The notes below the pieces were generated by a model. That model was not told where the DNA came from. It did not search any database and was given only the letters and a program-made list of their open reading frames with translations. DNA of 46,044 bases from Corynebacterium sp. Marseille-P3884. GTDB lineage: Bacteria > Actinomycetota > Actinomycetes > Mycobacteriales > Mycobacteriaceae. Position 1 is the first letter of the stretch; each line of letters opens with the position of its first letter. The stretch spans positions 1-46,044 of the forward strand of contig NZ_JAGKSD010000019.1 in assembly GCF_017942225.1 (NCBI RefSeq), given 5' to 3'. Of the stretch, positions 24,191 to 36,153 are shown piece by piece. The position numbers and the translations under genes were made by a program.

Positions 24191-27160
24191 ATGGCTCTTC
24201 TTTTGGTCTTTGGGCTAGTTGCCGCGACCGTGGTGCTATCCCCCGTGTTGGTGCGCGCAATCGACCGCCGAGCCGGGTGGGTGATCGGGCCGGTCTTCTT
24301 CGTCGCGGCCGGCATCCTCGCGAACGCTGCGCGGGACGGCGCGACACCGACTTTCTCAACTACCTGGGCGAATGATTTGCTCGGGCCGGGCACCGTGGTG
24401 GAGCTCGGGGTGCGCGCGGACGGGCTGAGCTTGTTCTTCGGGCTCCTCGCGCTCGTCATCGGCGGCGTGGTGATGCTGTATTCCGCGTCGTACCTGCCGA
24501 AAAACGACGGCAACACGAGCTTCTACACGATCATGACCGCGTTCTCGCTGTCGGTGCTCCTGCTCGTGACGGCGAGCGATGTCGTGGTGCTGTTCATCGC
24601 CTGGGAGCTCGTCTCGATCGCGTCGTTCCTGCTCATCGCGCGCTCCGGTTCGTCGGGCGAGGCGGGCTCGTTCCGCACTCTCGCGCTGACGTTCTTCGGC
24701 GGCCTGACGCTGCTGGCTGGTCTCGCGGTCGCCGCGGTGAGCGCCGGCACAACACAGATCGACGGCATCGTGACCTCGGATGTGTGGGCCGCGAACCCAC
24801 AGCTGACCACGACGGTGGCTGTGCTGATCGCATTCTCCGGCTTCACCAAGGCCGCGCAGTTCCCGTTCCACTTCTGGCTGCCGGAGGCGATGGCGGCGGC
24901 GACCCCGGTCTCGGCGTTCCTGCACGCGGCGGCCGTGGTGAAGGCCGGCGTCTACCTGCTGCTGCGCTTCTCCACGATCTTCGGGTCGAACCCGACATGG
25001 AACACGATCCTGGTCGTCTTCGGCCTGGGCACGGCGCTGATGTCGGCGCTGTTCGCCATCACGAAGACGGATCTGAAGCACCTCACCGCATACTCGACGG
25101 TCTCGCACCTGGGTTGGATCGTGGCGGCGGTGGGCATCGGTACCCCTGCGGCATTCGCGGCAGCGCTGGTGCACACGCTCGCCCACGCGCTGTTCAAATC
25201 GTCGCTGTTCATGCTCATCGGTGTCATTGACCACGAGACGGGCACCCGCGATATCCGCCGCTTGGGCAAGATCTACAACAAGATGCCGTTCACTTTCGCG
25301 TCGGTCGTTGTGGCGGCGTCGTCGATGGCTGCGGTCCCGCCGCTGTTCGGTTTCGTGTCCAAGGAGTCGATCCTGGAGGCGTTCCACCAGACCCAATACG
25401 GCACGGTCCTGCTTGTCCTCGCTGGTCTCGCAGCATTCTTGACGTTCGTCTACTCCGCGAAAATCGTCTTCGGCGCGTTCATCGACGGCACGCGCGACAT
25501 GAGCAGCGTCCACGAAGCACCCGTCTCGCTGTGGCTGCCGGCAGCAGTCCCGGGCCTCATGTCCGTCCCGGCGGTCTTCGGGCTTTCGCTTATCGACGGC
25601 CCCGTCACCCGCGCCGTCCACTCCATCACCGGGGACGATTCGTTCGAGTCGCATCTCGCGTTGTGGCATGGCGTAACGTGGCCGTTCATCGTGTCTGCGC
25701 TGGTGTTGGCTGCGGGCATCGCGTTCATCTTCGTGCGCAAGCCGGTGTATAAGGCACTGGAGAACAAGATGCTTCTCCCCTACACCGGCAACGAGATTCT
25801 GCGGATGATCGTGAATGCCTCGGAGCAGGTCGGCCGCCTCGCCGGCTCCATGGCTGATTCGTACAACCCGTCGCGCCACCTGAAGTGGCCGGTCGGCGTG
25901 GTCGTTGCGCTGGGCTTGGTCACGATCTTGTTCACCACCGGCGTCGACGGTGTTGATCTGGCGCCGCGCACCGAGGGCGTGGACAACTACTGGGATCTGC
26001 TCCCGCTGGCGATCATCGTTGTGTCGGTGGTCGGCATGGTGAACACCAAGAAGCGCATGACGGCGGCGCTGATGCTGGGAACCGCCGGTGTGGGCGTGAG
26101 CTTGCGGATGCTGCTGCTCGGCGCCCCGGATGTCGCCCTGACCCAGTTCACGGTGGAGGCGCTCACCGTTGTGGTGATCATGATGGTGCTGCGCTACCAG
26201 CCGCGACTGTTCCCCGATGTGTCGAAGCGCCGCAAGGTCCTCTCGGGCATCTTCGCTGCGATCTCGGGTGTCGTGGCCTTCGCGGCAGTCTACGGCCTGA
26301 CCGGCCGTCAGGACCGTTCCGAGCTGGCCATGTGGTACCTCAACGAGACCGGTCCGCTGACCGGCGGCGACAATATCGTCGCGGTGATTCTCGTCGAGTT
26401 CCGTAGCTTCGATACCTTGGGCGAGCTCTCCGTCCTCGGTATGGCTGCCGTGGTGATCGCCGCCGTGACGACCTCCGTGCCGCGCCACGACTTCCAGGAG
26501 GGCACCCGCCCCGCCCCGTTCGGCCAGTCCCGCCTGAACACCCTGCCGCTGCGCAAGGTGACCAAGCTAATCATCCCGATCTTGGTTGTGCTGTCCGTGC
26601 TGATCTTCTTCCGCGGTCACACCGTCCCCGGTGGCGGCTTCATCGCGGCGCTGGTCATGGCCACCGCATTCGTTTTGAGCTACCTCTCGCAAGGCTCCGA
26701 CGACAACGCCGTCGGCGAGAAGACTCCGGTCTACCTCGCAGGCGTCGGTGTGATCGTCGCGCTGGCGGCAGGCTTCATCGGATTCCTCGAGGGCGGCTTC
26801 CTCTACGCCATCCACGGCGAGATCGCCGGGGAGCACCTGACCACCTCGCTCATCTTCGACGCGGGCATTTACCTCGCTGTGCTGGGCATGCTCACCATGG
26901 CGATCAACGGCATGGGCGGCTACCTCCGCCCCGGTGCGGAACGCGAACAGCTCGCTTACCACCGTGGCGAGGAAAACCCGCTGCCGGATGTCCCGTTGGC
27001 GATCGCCGCAGAGCAGCCTGTGGACCCCCGTCCCAAGCCCATCAACCCGGCTTCCAAGCCGGTGGACCTCGCCCGGGCCGTCACCTCCGGCTCGCGCGGC
27101 AACCCAGCGCGGAGCAAGTCTAAAAAGGACGCTCCCACCAATGAAGGAGGCGCACGATGA
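24191..27160 (+). CDS. mrpA: Mrp cation/proton antiporter subunit A fused to subunit B
   Basis: A 989-residue multi-spanning protein. The N-terminal ~500 residues are the NuoL/ND5-like antiporter module, with PEAMAAATPVSAFLHAA and KTDLKHLTAYSTVSHLG as its core motifs. Residues ~610-750 are the MbhD/MbhE-like region (GAPDVALTQFTVEAL). The final ~190 residues form an MrpB (MnhB) domain, with FRGHTVPGGGFIAALV. The A-B fusion is the known 'group 2' Mrp arrangement. GGAG lies 5 nt before the ATG at 24191; longer frames upstream run through the antisense of the YhgE-like gene. First gene of mrpA(B)CDEFG; the stop overlaps the mrpC start (ATGA). It exports Na+ or K+ in exchange for protons. Confidence 0.93.
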   Translation: MALLLVFGLVAATVVLSPVLVRAIDRRAGWVIGPVFFVAAGILANAARDGATPTFSTTWANDLLGPGTVVELGVRADGLSLFFGLLALVIGGVVMLYSASYLPKNDGNTSFYTIMTAFSLSVLLLVTASDVVVLFIAWELVSIASFLLIARSGSSGEAGSFRTLALTFFGGLTLLAGLAVAAVSAGTTQIDGIVTSDVWAANPQLTTTVAVLIAFSGFTKAAQFPFHFWLPEAMAAATPVSAFLHAAAVVKAGVYLLLRFSTIFGSNPTWNTILVVFGLGTALMSALFAITKTDLKHLTAYSTVSHLGWIVAAVGIGTPAAFAAALVHTLAHALFKSSLFMLIGVIDHETGTRDIRRLGKIYNKMPFTFASVVVAASSMAAVPPLFGFVSKESILEAFHQTQYGTVLLVLAGLAAFLTFVYSAKIVFGAFIDGTRDMSSVHEAPVSLWLPAAVPGLMSVPAVFGLSLIDGPVTRAVHSITGDDSFESHLALWHGVTWPFIVSALVLAAGIAFIFVRKPVYKALENKMLLPYTGNEILRMIVNASEQVGRLAGSMADSYNPSRHLKWPVGVVVALGLVTILFTTGVDGVDLAPRTEGVDNYWDLLPLAIIVVSVVGMVNTKKRMTAALMLGTAGVGVSLRMLLLGAPDVALTQFTVEALTVVVIMMVLRYQPRLFPDVSKRRKVLSGIFAAISGVVAFAAVYGLTGRQDRSELAMWYLNETGPLTGGDNIVAVILVEFRSFDTLGELSVLGMAAVVIAAVTTSVPRHDFQEGTRPAPFGQSRLNTLPLRKVTKLIIPILVVLSVLIFFRGHTVPGGGFIAALVMATAFVLSYLSQGSDDNAVGEKTPVYLAGVGVIVALAAGFIGFLEGGFLYAIHGEIAGEHLTTSLIFDAGIYLAVLGMLTMAINGMGGYLRPGAEREQLAYHRGEENPLPDVPLAIAAEQPVDPRPKPINPASKPVDLARAVTSGSRGNPARSKSKKDAPTNEGGAR

Positions 27161-27546
27161 TATACGCAGCCACCGTCGGAATCCTCGTTGCCGGGGCGGT
27201 GTATTTGATCATGCAGCGCGGCATGGTGCGCATTGTCTTCGGCATGTCCTTGCTGGGCCACGCGGGCAACTTGATGCTGCTCGCCGCGGGCAACGGGGCG
27301 TGGCGCGGGGAAGCTTTCCCGTCGCAGACGTCGATGGACGAGATGGCGGACCCGCTCCCCCAAGCGTTCGTGCTCACCGCGATCGTGATCGCGATGGCCA
27401 CCACCACGATCCTGCTGCTCATGGCCGCGCTGGGGCGTGACGACGACACCATCGACAACATTCTCGACGCCGAGCAAGCCGCGAAGCTCGGCCCCGACGC
27501 ACTCACCACCGCCGGCCGCAAGGCCCATAAGGGGGTGCGTGGCTAA
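27157..27546 (+). CDS. mrpC: Mrp antiporter subunit C (NuoK-like)
   Basis: A 129-residue NuoK-like subunit with three TM helices, including RGMVRIVFGMSLLGHAGNL and DPLPQAFVLTAIVIAMATT, the MrpC signature. Overlaps mrpA by 4 nt and mrpD by 1 nt (TAATG), implying tight translational coupling. Confidence 0.93.
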   Translation: MIYAATVGILVAGAVYLIMQRGMVRIVFGMSLLGHAGNLMLLAAGNGAWRGEAFPSQTSMDEMADPLPQAFVLTAIVIAMATTTILLLMAALGRDDDTIDNILDAEQAAKLGPDALTTAGRKAHKGVRG

Positions 27547-29075
27547 TGGCTCCCGACACGATTCTTCCTGTTTTCATCGCGCTGCCGCTCATCGTCGCAG
27601 CGATCACGGCGATCTCCCCGTCCCGCGCTCTCAATAGTGCGCTCGGACTGATCATTCCGGCCGTGAACCTGGCAGGCGGCATCTGGCTCTACGCCCATAC
27701 CGCCGAACACGGAACGATCGGCCACGTCATCGGCCTCTACCCCGGCGGCGCCGGTATCGCGCTCGGTGCCGACCAGTTCTCCGCGATCATGCTCATCACG
27801 ACGATGCTGGTGGCCTTGGTCTCCAACTGGTTCGCCATCATCTCCGGTGAGACCCACGCGCGGTATTACACCCCGTTGTCGCTGGTGCTGCTCACCGGTG
27901 TCTCAGGTGCGCTGCTCACGGCGGATTTGTTCAACTTCTTCGTCATGATCGAGGTCATGCTCCTGCCGTCCTACGGCCTCATCGCCATGACCGGTACGCG
28001 CCACCGTCTCCAGTCGGCGCGCCTATTCGTCCTGGTGAATCTCTCTGCATCGACCTTCCTGCTCATTGGTGTCGGCTTCGTCTACGCGGTCACCGGCGCA
28101 GTCAATATCGGTGCGCTGAAAGGAGCAGCGGCCGGCAACGGCCCCGTCACAGTCGCCATGGGCATCGTGGTCGTCGCCGTGTGCGCGAAAGCCGCTGTGT
28201 TCCCGCTGCATACGTGGCTGCCGCGGACGTACACGTCGACAAGCGCTGCTGTCATGGGTCTGTTCTCCGGCCTGCACACGAAGGTCGCGGTGTACATGCT
28301 GTTCCGCATCTGGGTCGTCATCTTCGACATGGATCCGCGCTGGAACTGGCTGATCATCGCGGTGATGGTGGTCTCCATGCTCGTCGGCGCGTACGCGGGT
28401 CTCGCGGAATCGACGATCCGACAGGTCCTCGGCTACCAGATGGTCAACGGCATGCCGTTCATCCTCATCATGCTGGCCTTCACACAGGAGGAGCCGCGTT
28501 ATGCGCTCGCCGCCGGCCTGATGTACACGCTCCACCACATGATCACCATCGGGGCGCTCACCCTCAACGCCGGCGCGATCGAGGAAACGTACGGCACCGG
28601 CACGATCTCGAAACTCTCCGGGCTGGCGCGCCGCGACCCGCTCGCTGCGTGGGTGTTCGCGGCAGGCGCGTTCTCCGTCATCGGCTTCCCGCCGTTTTCC
28701 GGCCTGTGGGGCAAGCTCTCCCTCGTCTTCGCGGCTGCCCGCGCCGGCGACGCCCGCTCGTGGGTGGTCATCGCCGCAATCATCATCGCGTCGTTCGGCG
28801 CGATGCTGGCCATGTTCCGCGTCTGGCGGGAAGTGTTCTGGGGCAAGCCGATGCAGCGATTCCCGGGGAACCTGAAGGTGCGTGGGGCGTTGCTGGCGCC
28901 GTCGGCAAGCTTGATGCTCATCTCGCTCGCGATGTTCATCGCCGCCGGCCCGCTGTGGAGCGCAGCGACGGGCTCCATCGACGCGCTGTTGGACGTCGAC
29001 TCCTACTCCTCCGCCGTCCTCGGCTCCGACCCAGTCGGCGTGCCTGACACCGCTAACCTGCAAGGGGGCCAGTAA
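27546..29075 (+). CDS. mrpD: Mrp antiporter subunit D (NuoN/M-like)
   Basis: A 509-residue proton-antiporter-like subunit with ~14 TM helices. It contains the conserved AAVFPLHTWLPRTYTSTSAAV proton-channel motif and Glu in FVMIEVMLLPSYG, equivalent to the essential helix-5 Glu. It starts on the last base of the mrpC stop and ends overlapping mrpE by 1 nt. With MrpA it carries the ion translocation paths of the complex. Confidence 0.93.
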   Translation: MAPDTILPVFIALPLIVAAITAISPSRALNSALGLIIPAVNLAGGIWLYAHTAEHGTIGHVIGLYPGGAGIALGADQFSAIMLITTMLVALVSNWFAIISGETHARYYTPLSLVLLTGVSGALLTADLFNFFVMIEVMLLPSYGLIAMTGTRHRLQSARLFVLVNLSASTFLLIGVGFVYAVTGAVNIGALKGAAAGNGPVTVAMGIVVVAVCAKAAVFPLHTWLPRTYTSTSAAVMGLFSGLHTKVAVYMLFRIWVVIFDMDPRWNWLIIAVMVVSMLVGAYAGLAESTIRQVLGYQMVNGMPFILIMLAFTQEEPRYALAAGLMYTLHHMITIGALTLNAGAIEETYGTGTISKLSGLARRDPLAAWVFAAGAFSVIGFPPFSGLWGKLSLVFAAARAGDARSWVVIAAIIIASFGAMLAMFRVWREVFWGKPMQRFPGNLKVRGALLAPSASLMLISLAMFIAAGPLWSAATGSIDALLDVDSYSSAVLGSDPVGVPDTANLQGGQ

Positions 29076-29584
29076 TGAAGACAATCCTGCACGGAATCGG
29101 CTACTTCTTCTGGATCGTCAAGGAAATCATCCTCGCCGGACTCTCCACCGCGCTCGCCGCTTTCCGGCCGAATTCCGGCATCGATCCGATCATCATCTAC
29201 TACCCATTGCGTATCGACGGCGACTGGGAACTCTTCTGGTTCTCCACCTCCGTCACCGCGACCCCCTCCACCTTGTCCTTCGGCTTCCGCGACAATATTC
29301 CCGGCAAACCGCAGGTGATGCTCGTCCAAGCCGCTTTCGGCTCGAACCCCGAAGACATCGTCGCCGGGCTCGCCGACATGGAGGAGCACGTCGCCCCCCG
29401 CGTCAAGGACGACCCCATCGACCCCGCGCAGGTGCTGTGGGAGCCCTACCGTGACTTCCGCGACCGCCTCGACCCGGATGCCGCCGACCCCGTCGACGCC
29501 GCCGATCGTGCTCGCCGCGAACGCCGTGCCCGCGCTCGTGCCCGCAGGCGTCGTGCCGTGCGCGCCACGAAAGAGAGGAACTAA
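29075..29584 (+). CDS. mrpE: Mrp antiporter subunit E
   Basis: A 169-residue subunit. Two short N-terminal hydrophobic segments (ILHGIGYFFWIVKEIILAGL and around residue 28) are followed by the family's globular region (VTATPSTLSF, PGKPQVMLVQAA). A very basic Arg/Ala C-terminus (RARRERRARARARRRR) is an actinobacterial extension of unknown use. 1-nt overlap with mrpD and 2-nt gap to mrpF. Confidence 0.9.
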   Translation: MKTILHGIGYFFWIVKEIILAGLSTALAAFRPNSGIDPIIIYYPLRIDGDWELFWFSTSVTATPSTLSFGFRDNIPGKPQVMLVQAAFGSNPEDIVAGLADMEEHVAPRVKDDPIDPAQVLWEPYRDFRDRLDPDAADPVDAADRARRERRARARARRRRAVRATKERN

Positions 29585-29586
29585 CC

Positions 29587-29853
29587 ATGTTTGAAACGAT
29601 CCTCACCGTCTGCATCGGCATCATGGCCGTGTGCCTGGTTGTCAGCCTGGCGGCGATCCTGCTTAACAAAGACGAGCTGACCCGGGCAGTCATGGCGGAC
29701 TACATCTTCTACGCGATGGTCTGCCTCTACCTCATCTGGACCCTGTTCAACCACACGTTCATCGGCTACGAAATCGCGATCCTCGCCGCGCTCGTCTGCG
29801 GCGCGATCCCGACGCTGTCGATGTCCCGCATCATCTCGAGGGGGCGCCGCTAA
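29587..29853 (+). CDS. mrpF: Mrp antiporter subunit F
   Basis: An 88-residue, three-helix subunit with family segment NKDELTRAVMADYIFY carrying the conserved Asp in the middle helix. It overlaps mrpG by one base (TAATG). Confidence 0.9.
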   Translation: MFETILTVCIGIMAVCLVVSLAAILLNKDELTRAVMADYIFYAMVCLYLIWTLFNHTFIGYEIAILAALVCGAIPTLSMSRIISRGRR

Positions 29854-30200
29854 TGGCTATCTGGCAGATCATCGTGCTCGTGTTCGTGTTCTTCGCCGTC
29901 TTCATGTCGGTGGCGACCCTCATTCTGCAGCTGCGCGCCCCCAACGCGCTGACCCGCGTCAACCTCATGGGCCCGCTGGTGTGCCTGGCGTTCCCCGCGC
30001 TCATTCTGGCCAAGCTCACCGCCGACTGGGCCACCGAGGGCTTCAACGTGGGCGATTTCATCCGCGCCGTCATCGCCATCCTCGGCGTGTGGATCGTCGG
30101 CTCCGTCGGCTCGTTCATTATGGGTCGCTCGATCCACGGCGTCACCGTCGTCGATCCGCGCGCCGCGCTGTCACGCGAGGAGCGCGCGAAAAAGCAATAA
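29853..30200 (+). CDS. mrpG: Mrp antiporter subunit G
   Basis: A 115-residue, three-helix subunit (MnhG/PhaG family), containing LRAPNALTRVNLMGPLVCLAFP. Last gene of the antiporter operon. The stop is 3 nt from the convergent VapC-like toxin stop, with no terminator in between. Confidence 0.9.
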   Translation: MAIWQIIVLVFVFFAVFMSVATLILQLRAPNALTRVNLMGPLVCLAFPALILAKLTADWATEGFNVGDFIRAVIAILGVWIVGSVGSFIMGRSIHGVTVVDPRAALSREERAKKQ

Positions 30201-30203
30201 CGC

Positions 30204-30605
30204 TTATCGACGCCAGTCCTCCACCACCACCCCCTGCACTCTCTGAAACTCATCCACGTTAGCGGTCACAAGTGTGAGACCGAAGGCCCTGGCTTGGGCT
30301 GCAATCCACATGTCGTTGGCCCCAATGATCTCGCCTCTGGCAGCGAGACAGGACCTGATTTCCGCATACGCTTGAGCGACAGCAGAATCGATGCCCACTC
30401 GGGGAAAACCGTGCACGAGGTTTTCCACTGAATTCTGCGCCAGTTCGGGCTCACGGGATCGTTTCGCGTCGTACAGCAACTCGCCAAGCACGATCTCCGA
30501 AAGGCAAATACTGCTCAGCGGAAGAACAGAACAGCGGCTCATTACCTGTTCATCGGAGCCCCGCTCCAGGTCGATCCACACGTTCGTGTCCAGCAGATAC
30601 TTCAT
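30204..30605 (-). CDS. vapC: PIN-domain ribonuclease toxin (VapC-like)
   Basis: A 133-residue PIN-domain toxin. The acidic quartet is in place: D6 (LLDTNVWID), the Glu of SEIVLGEL, Asp in GANDMWIAA and Asp in TANVDEF, for Mg-dependent RNA cleavage. Its ATG overlaps the antitoxin stop by 4 nt. The stop codon lies within one of the 13 GCTTATCGACG words. VapC toxins cleave tRNA or rRNA; the target here cannot be told. Confidence 0.88.
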   Translation of the reverse strand: MKYLLDTNVWIDLERGSDEQVMSRCSVLPLSSICLSEIVLGELLYDAKRSREPELAQNSVENLVHGFPRVGIDSAVAQAYAEIRSCLAARGEIIGANDMWIAAQARAFGLTLVTANVDEFQRVQGVVVEDWRR

Positions 30606-30883
30606 GGACGCTTCCGGCTCTGCGGTTCGTCGAAGTCGACGACTGGTTCAGGTGGAAGATCGTCAACATCCTCGAGCAGGCCGCCGACAATTCCGTGTTT
30701 TTCCTGAAACGACCGCAAGCGCCTGAGGGTATCGGCAACAGTGTCTTCTTTCGGACGCAGGAGCAGGCCTTCGGGGACGCTCTCTACGGTAACTGCACTC
30801 GTCGAAAAGCGAAAAGCTTTTGGAATGCGTACTGCCTGACTGTTTCCGGACTTGAAAACGCTAGTTTCGATTCGCTGAGTCAT
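30602..30883 (-). CDS. vapB: VapB-type antitoxin (AbrB/VagC fold)
   Basis: A 93-residue antitoxin. An AbrB-like swapped-hairpin DNA-binding domain (SVFKSGNSQAVRIPKAF) is followed by an acidic, Pro-rich toxin-binding tail (EDVDDLPPEPVVDFDEP). The second of two adjacent ATGs (30883) is preferred for its 5-nt spacing to AAGGAGG; 30886 is the alternative. It precedes and overlaps the toxin in the usual order. Confidence 0.87.
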   Translation of the reverse strand: MTQRIETSVFKSGNSQAVRIPKAFRFSTSAVTVESVPEGLLLRPKEDTVADTLRRLRSFQEKHGIVGGLLEDVDDLPPEPVVDFDEPQSRKRP

Positions 30884-30902
30884 CATGCCCTCCTTCCCGT
30901 CT

Positions 30903-30920
30903 GTATATCCCGCAATATAC
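30903..30920. promoter_or_regulatory. Candidate autoregulatory operator of the toxin-antitoxin pair
   Basis: Inverted repeat GTATAT-cccgca-ATATAC, 20 bp upstream of the antitoxin start. AbrB-type antitoxins bind such palindromes with their toxin to repress the operon. Confidence 0.55.
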
Positions 30921-30951
30921 ACGCGTCGTCTCGACGAAGACGTGGAAAAAC

Positions 30952-30999
30952 GAAGCCCCGCCGGCACTGCCTTTCGTGGCAGCGGCCCGGCGGGGCTTC
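30952..30999 (-). terminator. Terminator of katA
   Basis: Stem GAAGCCCCGCCGG / CCGGCGGGGCTTC with an inner TGCC/GGCA hairpin. The minus strand continues CGTTTTTCC, 53 nt after the katA stop. It also insulates the toxin-antitoxin promoter. Confidence 0.85.
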
Positions 31000-31051
31000 G
31001 TGCTTGGCGCCTAGCTTGGTGCAGCTAGCGCTGAGCTTTGAACCTTAAGCC

Positions 31052-32611
31052 TTAAGCGTTCTTGCGCTTTTCAGCAAGCACCTCGCGGAGCTTCGGCTCG
31101 AGGTCGGCGTCGACCTTGCCCCAGTAGGCGAAGGTGCGCTCCTCGACGTCCTTGTCCTGGATCGGCAGCATCTTGTTGGTGACGTTGTCGATGAAGCGCT
31201 CGCGCTCAGCGTCGTCGAAGACCTCGCGGTACAGGGTGCCTGCCTGACCGAAGTCGTCGTCCTCGGCGTGCTTGACGTACGCGGCGCGGACCAGGTCGGT
31301 GCCGTGCGGGTCCGGGTTGACGTACAGGTCGTGAGCCTGGCCGTAGGTGGTGTGGTTGGAGGAGGAGTCCTCACCGTTGTCGAGGTAGCCAGCACCCTTA
31401 TCGGTCTTGTTCGGGGTGTAGTTCGGCTCGCCCTCGTTGTTGAAGAAGAACGCCATCGGGCCACGCTCAGCGTAGGTGTTCACCGGAACGATCGGCTGGT
31501 TGACCGGCAGGTCCTTGTAGTTCGGTCCGATGCGGTAGCGGTGCTGGTCGGCGTATGCGAACACACGGCCCTGCAGCATGCGGTCCGGGGACAGGCCGAC
31601 ACCCGGCACGATGTTGGACGGGTCCAGTGCCAGCTGCTCGATCTGAGCATGGAAGTTCTTGGGGTTGCGGTTGAGGACGAAGTAGCCGACGTCGACAAGC
31701 GGGTAGTCCTTCTGGGACCAGGTCTTGGTGAGGTCGAACGGGTTGAAGCGGTAGTTCTCCGCGTCCTCGAACGGCATGATCTGGACCTTGACGTCCCAGA
31801 TCGGGTAGTCGCCGCGCTCGATGGCCTCGAACAGGTCCTGGCGGTGGTAGTCGGCGTTGTCGCCGGCCATCTTGCCTGCCTCTTCGTCGGTGAAGCACTC
31901 CCAGCCCTGGCGGGTCTTGAAGTGGTATTTGATCCAGACTGCGTCGCCCTCTTCGTTGACCCACTGGAAGGTGTGGGAGCCGAAGCCGTCCTGGTGGCGG
32001 GAGGTCTTCGGGGTACCGCGGTCACCGAGCAGGTAGGTCACCTGGTGAGCGGACTCCGGGGTGCGGGTCCAGAAGTCCCACTGCATCTCGTCGTTGCGCA
32101 GGCCGGAGTCCGGCTGACGCTTCTGGGAGTGGATGAAGTCCGGGAACTTAACGGGGTCGCGCAGGAAGAAGGTCGGGGTGTTGTTGCCGACGATGTCGTA
32201 GTTGCCGTCCTCGGTCCAGAAACGGAGCGCGAAGCCGTGGACGTCGCGCCAGGTGTCCGGGGAGCCAGCCTCACCGGCGACGGTGGAGAAGCGCACAGCC
32301 ATCGGGGTGACGGTACCCGGCTGGAACAGCTTGGCCTTGGTGTACTTGGAGACGTCCTCGGTGACGTGCAGCTCACCGAATGCGCCGTGGCCCTTGGCGT
32401 GCGGGATGCGCTCCGGGACGTTCTCGCGGTTGAAGTGGGCGAGCTTCTCGACGAGGTGAACGTCGTCGAGCAGGTTCGGGCCCTGCGGACCGGCGGTGAC
32501 GGAGATGTTCTCCGACGCGACCGGCTGGCCACCCAGGCGGGTGGTCTTGCCGTTACCGGCAGCGCGCTCGCCCTTCTTCACAATTTCTTCAGCGGGTTTG
32601 TTCTCAGCCAT
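31052..32611 (-). CDS. katA: Monofunctional haem catalase
   Basis: Clade 3-sized catalase of 519 aa that dismutates hydrogen peroxide in the cytoplasm. The distal His is in ERIPHAKGHGAFGE, the distal Asn is in VGNNTPTFFLRD, and the proximal haem-ligand Tyr is in RVFAYADQHRYRIG. Start ATG at 32611 with GAGG upstream. A 16-bp palindrome 31 bp upstream may be an operator. It is divergent from sigC, as in C. glutamicum. Confidence 0.95.
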   Translation of the reverse strand: MAENKPAEEIVKKGERAAGNGKTTRLGGQPVASENISVTAGPQGPNLLDDVHLVEKLAHFNRENVPERIPHAKGHGAFGELHVTEDVSKYTKAKLFQPGTVTPMAVRFSTVAGEAGSPDTWRDVHGFALRFWTEDGNYDIVGNNTPTFFLRDPVKFPDFIHSQKRQPDSGLRNDEMQWDFWTRTPESAHQVTYLLGDRGTPKTSRHQDGFGSHTFQWVNEEGDAVWIKYHFKTRQGWECFTDEEAGKMAGDNADYHRQDLFEAIERGDYPIWDVKVQIMPFEDAENYRFNPFDLTKTWSQKDYPLVDVGYFVLNRNPKNFHAQIEQLALDPSNIVPGVGLSPDRMLQGRVFAYADQHRYRIGPNYKDLPVNQPIVPVNTYAERGPMAFFFNNEGEPNYTPNKTDKGAGYLDNGEDSSSNHTTYGQAHDLYVNPDPHGTDLVRAAYVKHAEDDDFGQAGTLYREVFDDAERERFIDNVTNKMLPIQDKDVEERTFAYWGKVDADLEPKLREVLAEKRKNA

Positions 32612-32641
32612 GTAGATGGCCCTCCTCGTTAAATCAGGTTT

Positions 32642-32657
32642 GATTCACTGGTGAATC
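32642..32657. promoter_or_regulatory. Perfect palindrome upstream of katA
   Basis: GATTCAC-TG-GTGAATC, 31 bp before the katA start, in the katA-sigC divergent gap. Spacing suits a repressor site over the promoter or 5' leader. I cannot assign it to OxyR or another known regulator. Confidence 0.5.
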
Positions 32658-32808
32658 CGACACTACGCACGCGCTATAGGCCCTTCAACCAAGTTCGCCC
32701 TAACTCATTCCTTTGTTTGAACTATTCCGCAGCGGGCTGTCAGCTTTAGAACGCTAATCAGCAATCGTTCGCAGGTCATCGCTGTTTAGGCTGGTAACGT
32801 CTGCACTC

Positions 32809-33351
32809 GTGAATAAAAGGGACGACGCGTATGTCACGGATCTGGCTTTGCGGGCTGGGCGTGGCGATAAGCAGGCGTTGTCTGAGTTCATTCGCTTGAC
32901 CCACGACGATGTGTGGCGCCTGTTGGCTCACTTGGCGGGCAGGGAGCAAGCGGATGACTTGACGCAGGAGACGTATTTGCGGGTGTTGGGGGCGCTCCCC
33001 CGGTTCGCGGCGCGATCGAGTGCGCGGACGTGGTTGTTGTCGTTGGCGCGGCGCGCGTGGGTGGATTCGGTACGCCACGACATGGCCCGGCCTCGGAAAG
33101 CGGCGGCGGAGTACGACGATGTGGCGGCGCAACAGCCGAGCCGCGACAACCCGAATACGTGGTCCGAGGTGATGGACGCACGAACGCTTCTCGACGCGCT
33201 GGCTCCCGAACGCCGCGAAGCCCTCATCCTCACCCAGGTGCTGGGGTACACCTACGAGGAAGCGGCGAAGATCGCGAATGTGCGCGTCGGCACGATCCGC
33301 TCCCGTGTGGCGCGTGCGCGACGCGACCTTGTCGCCGGCACAAGCAACTAG
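32809..33351 (+). CDS. sigC: ECF sigma factor SigC
   Basis: A 180-residue extracytoplasmic-function sigma factor. Region 2 contains DDLTQETYLRVLGALPRF and SARTWLLSLARRAWVD; region 4 has ALILTQVLGYTYEEAAKI and GTIRSRVARARR. No anti-sigma gene with a zinc motif follows. The GTG start has TAACGT at 32795-32800 8 nt upstream, so it is probably leaderless. Neighbourhood (katA on one side, asd-lysC on the other) matches C. glutamicum sigC, which responds to respiratory-chain state and induces cytochrome bd oxidase. Confidence 0.92.
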   Translation: MNKRDDAYVTDLALRAGRGDKQALSEFIRLTHDDVWRLLAHLAGREQADDLTQETYLRVLGALPRFAARSSARTWLLSLARRAWVDSVRHDMARPRKAAAEYDDVAAQQPSRDNPNTWSEVMDARTLLDALAPERREALILTQVLGYTYEEAAKIANVRVGTIRSRVARARRDLVAGTSN

Positions 33352-33363
33352 AATTCTGAAGTC

Positions 33364-36153
<2,790 letters not shown>

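Noticed and set aside
24356..26488. 710-codon open frame antisense to mrpA
   Set aside because: Arg/Gln/His-rich shadow translation with no fold signature; the plus strand has clear MrpA motifs.
31268..32632. 454-codon plus-strand frame over katA
   Set aside because: Val/Leu/Asp-rich shadow of the catalase gene.
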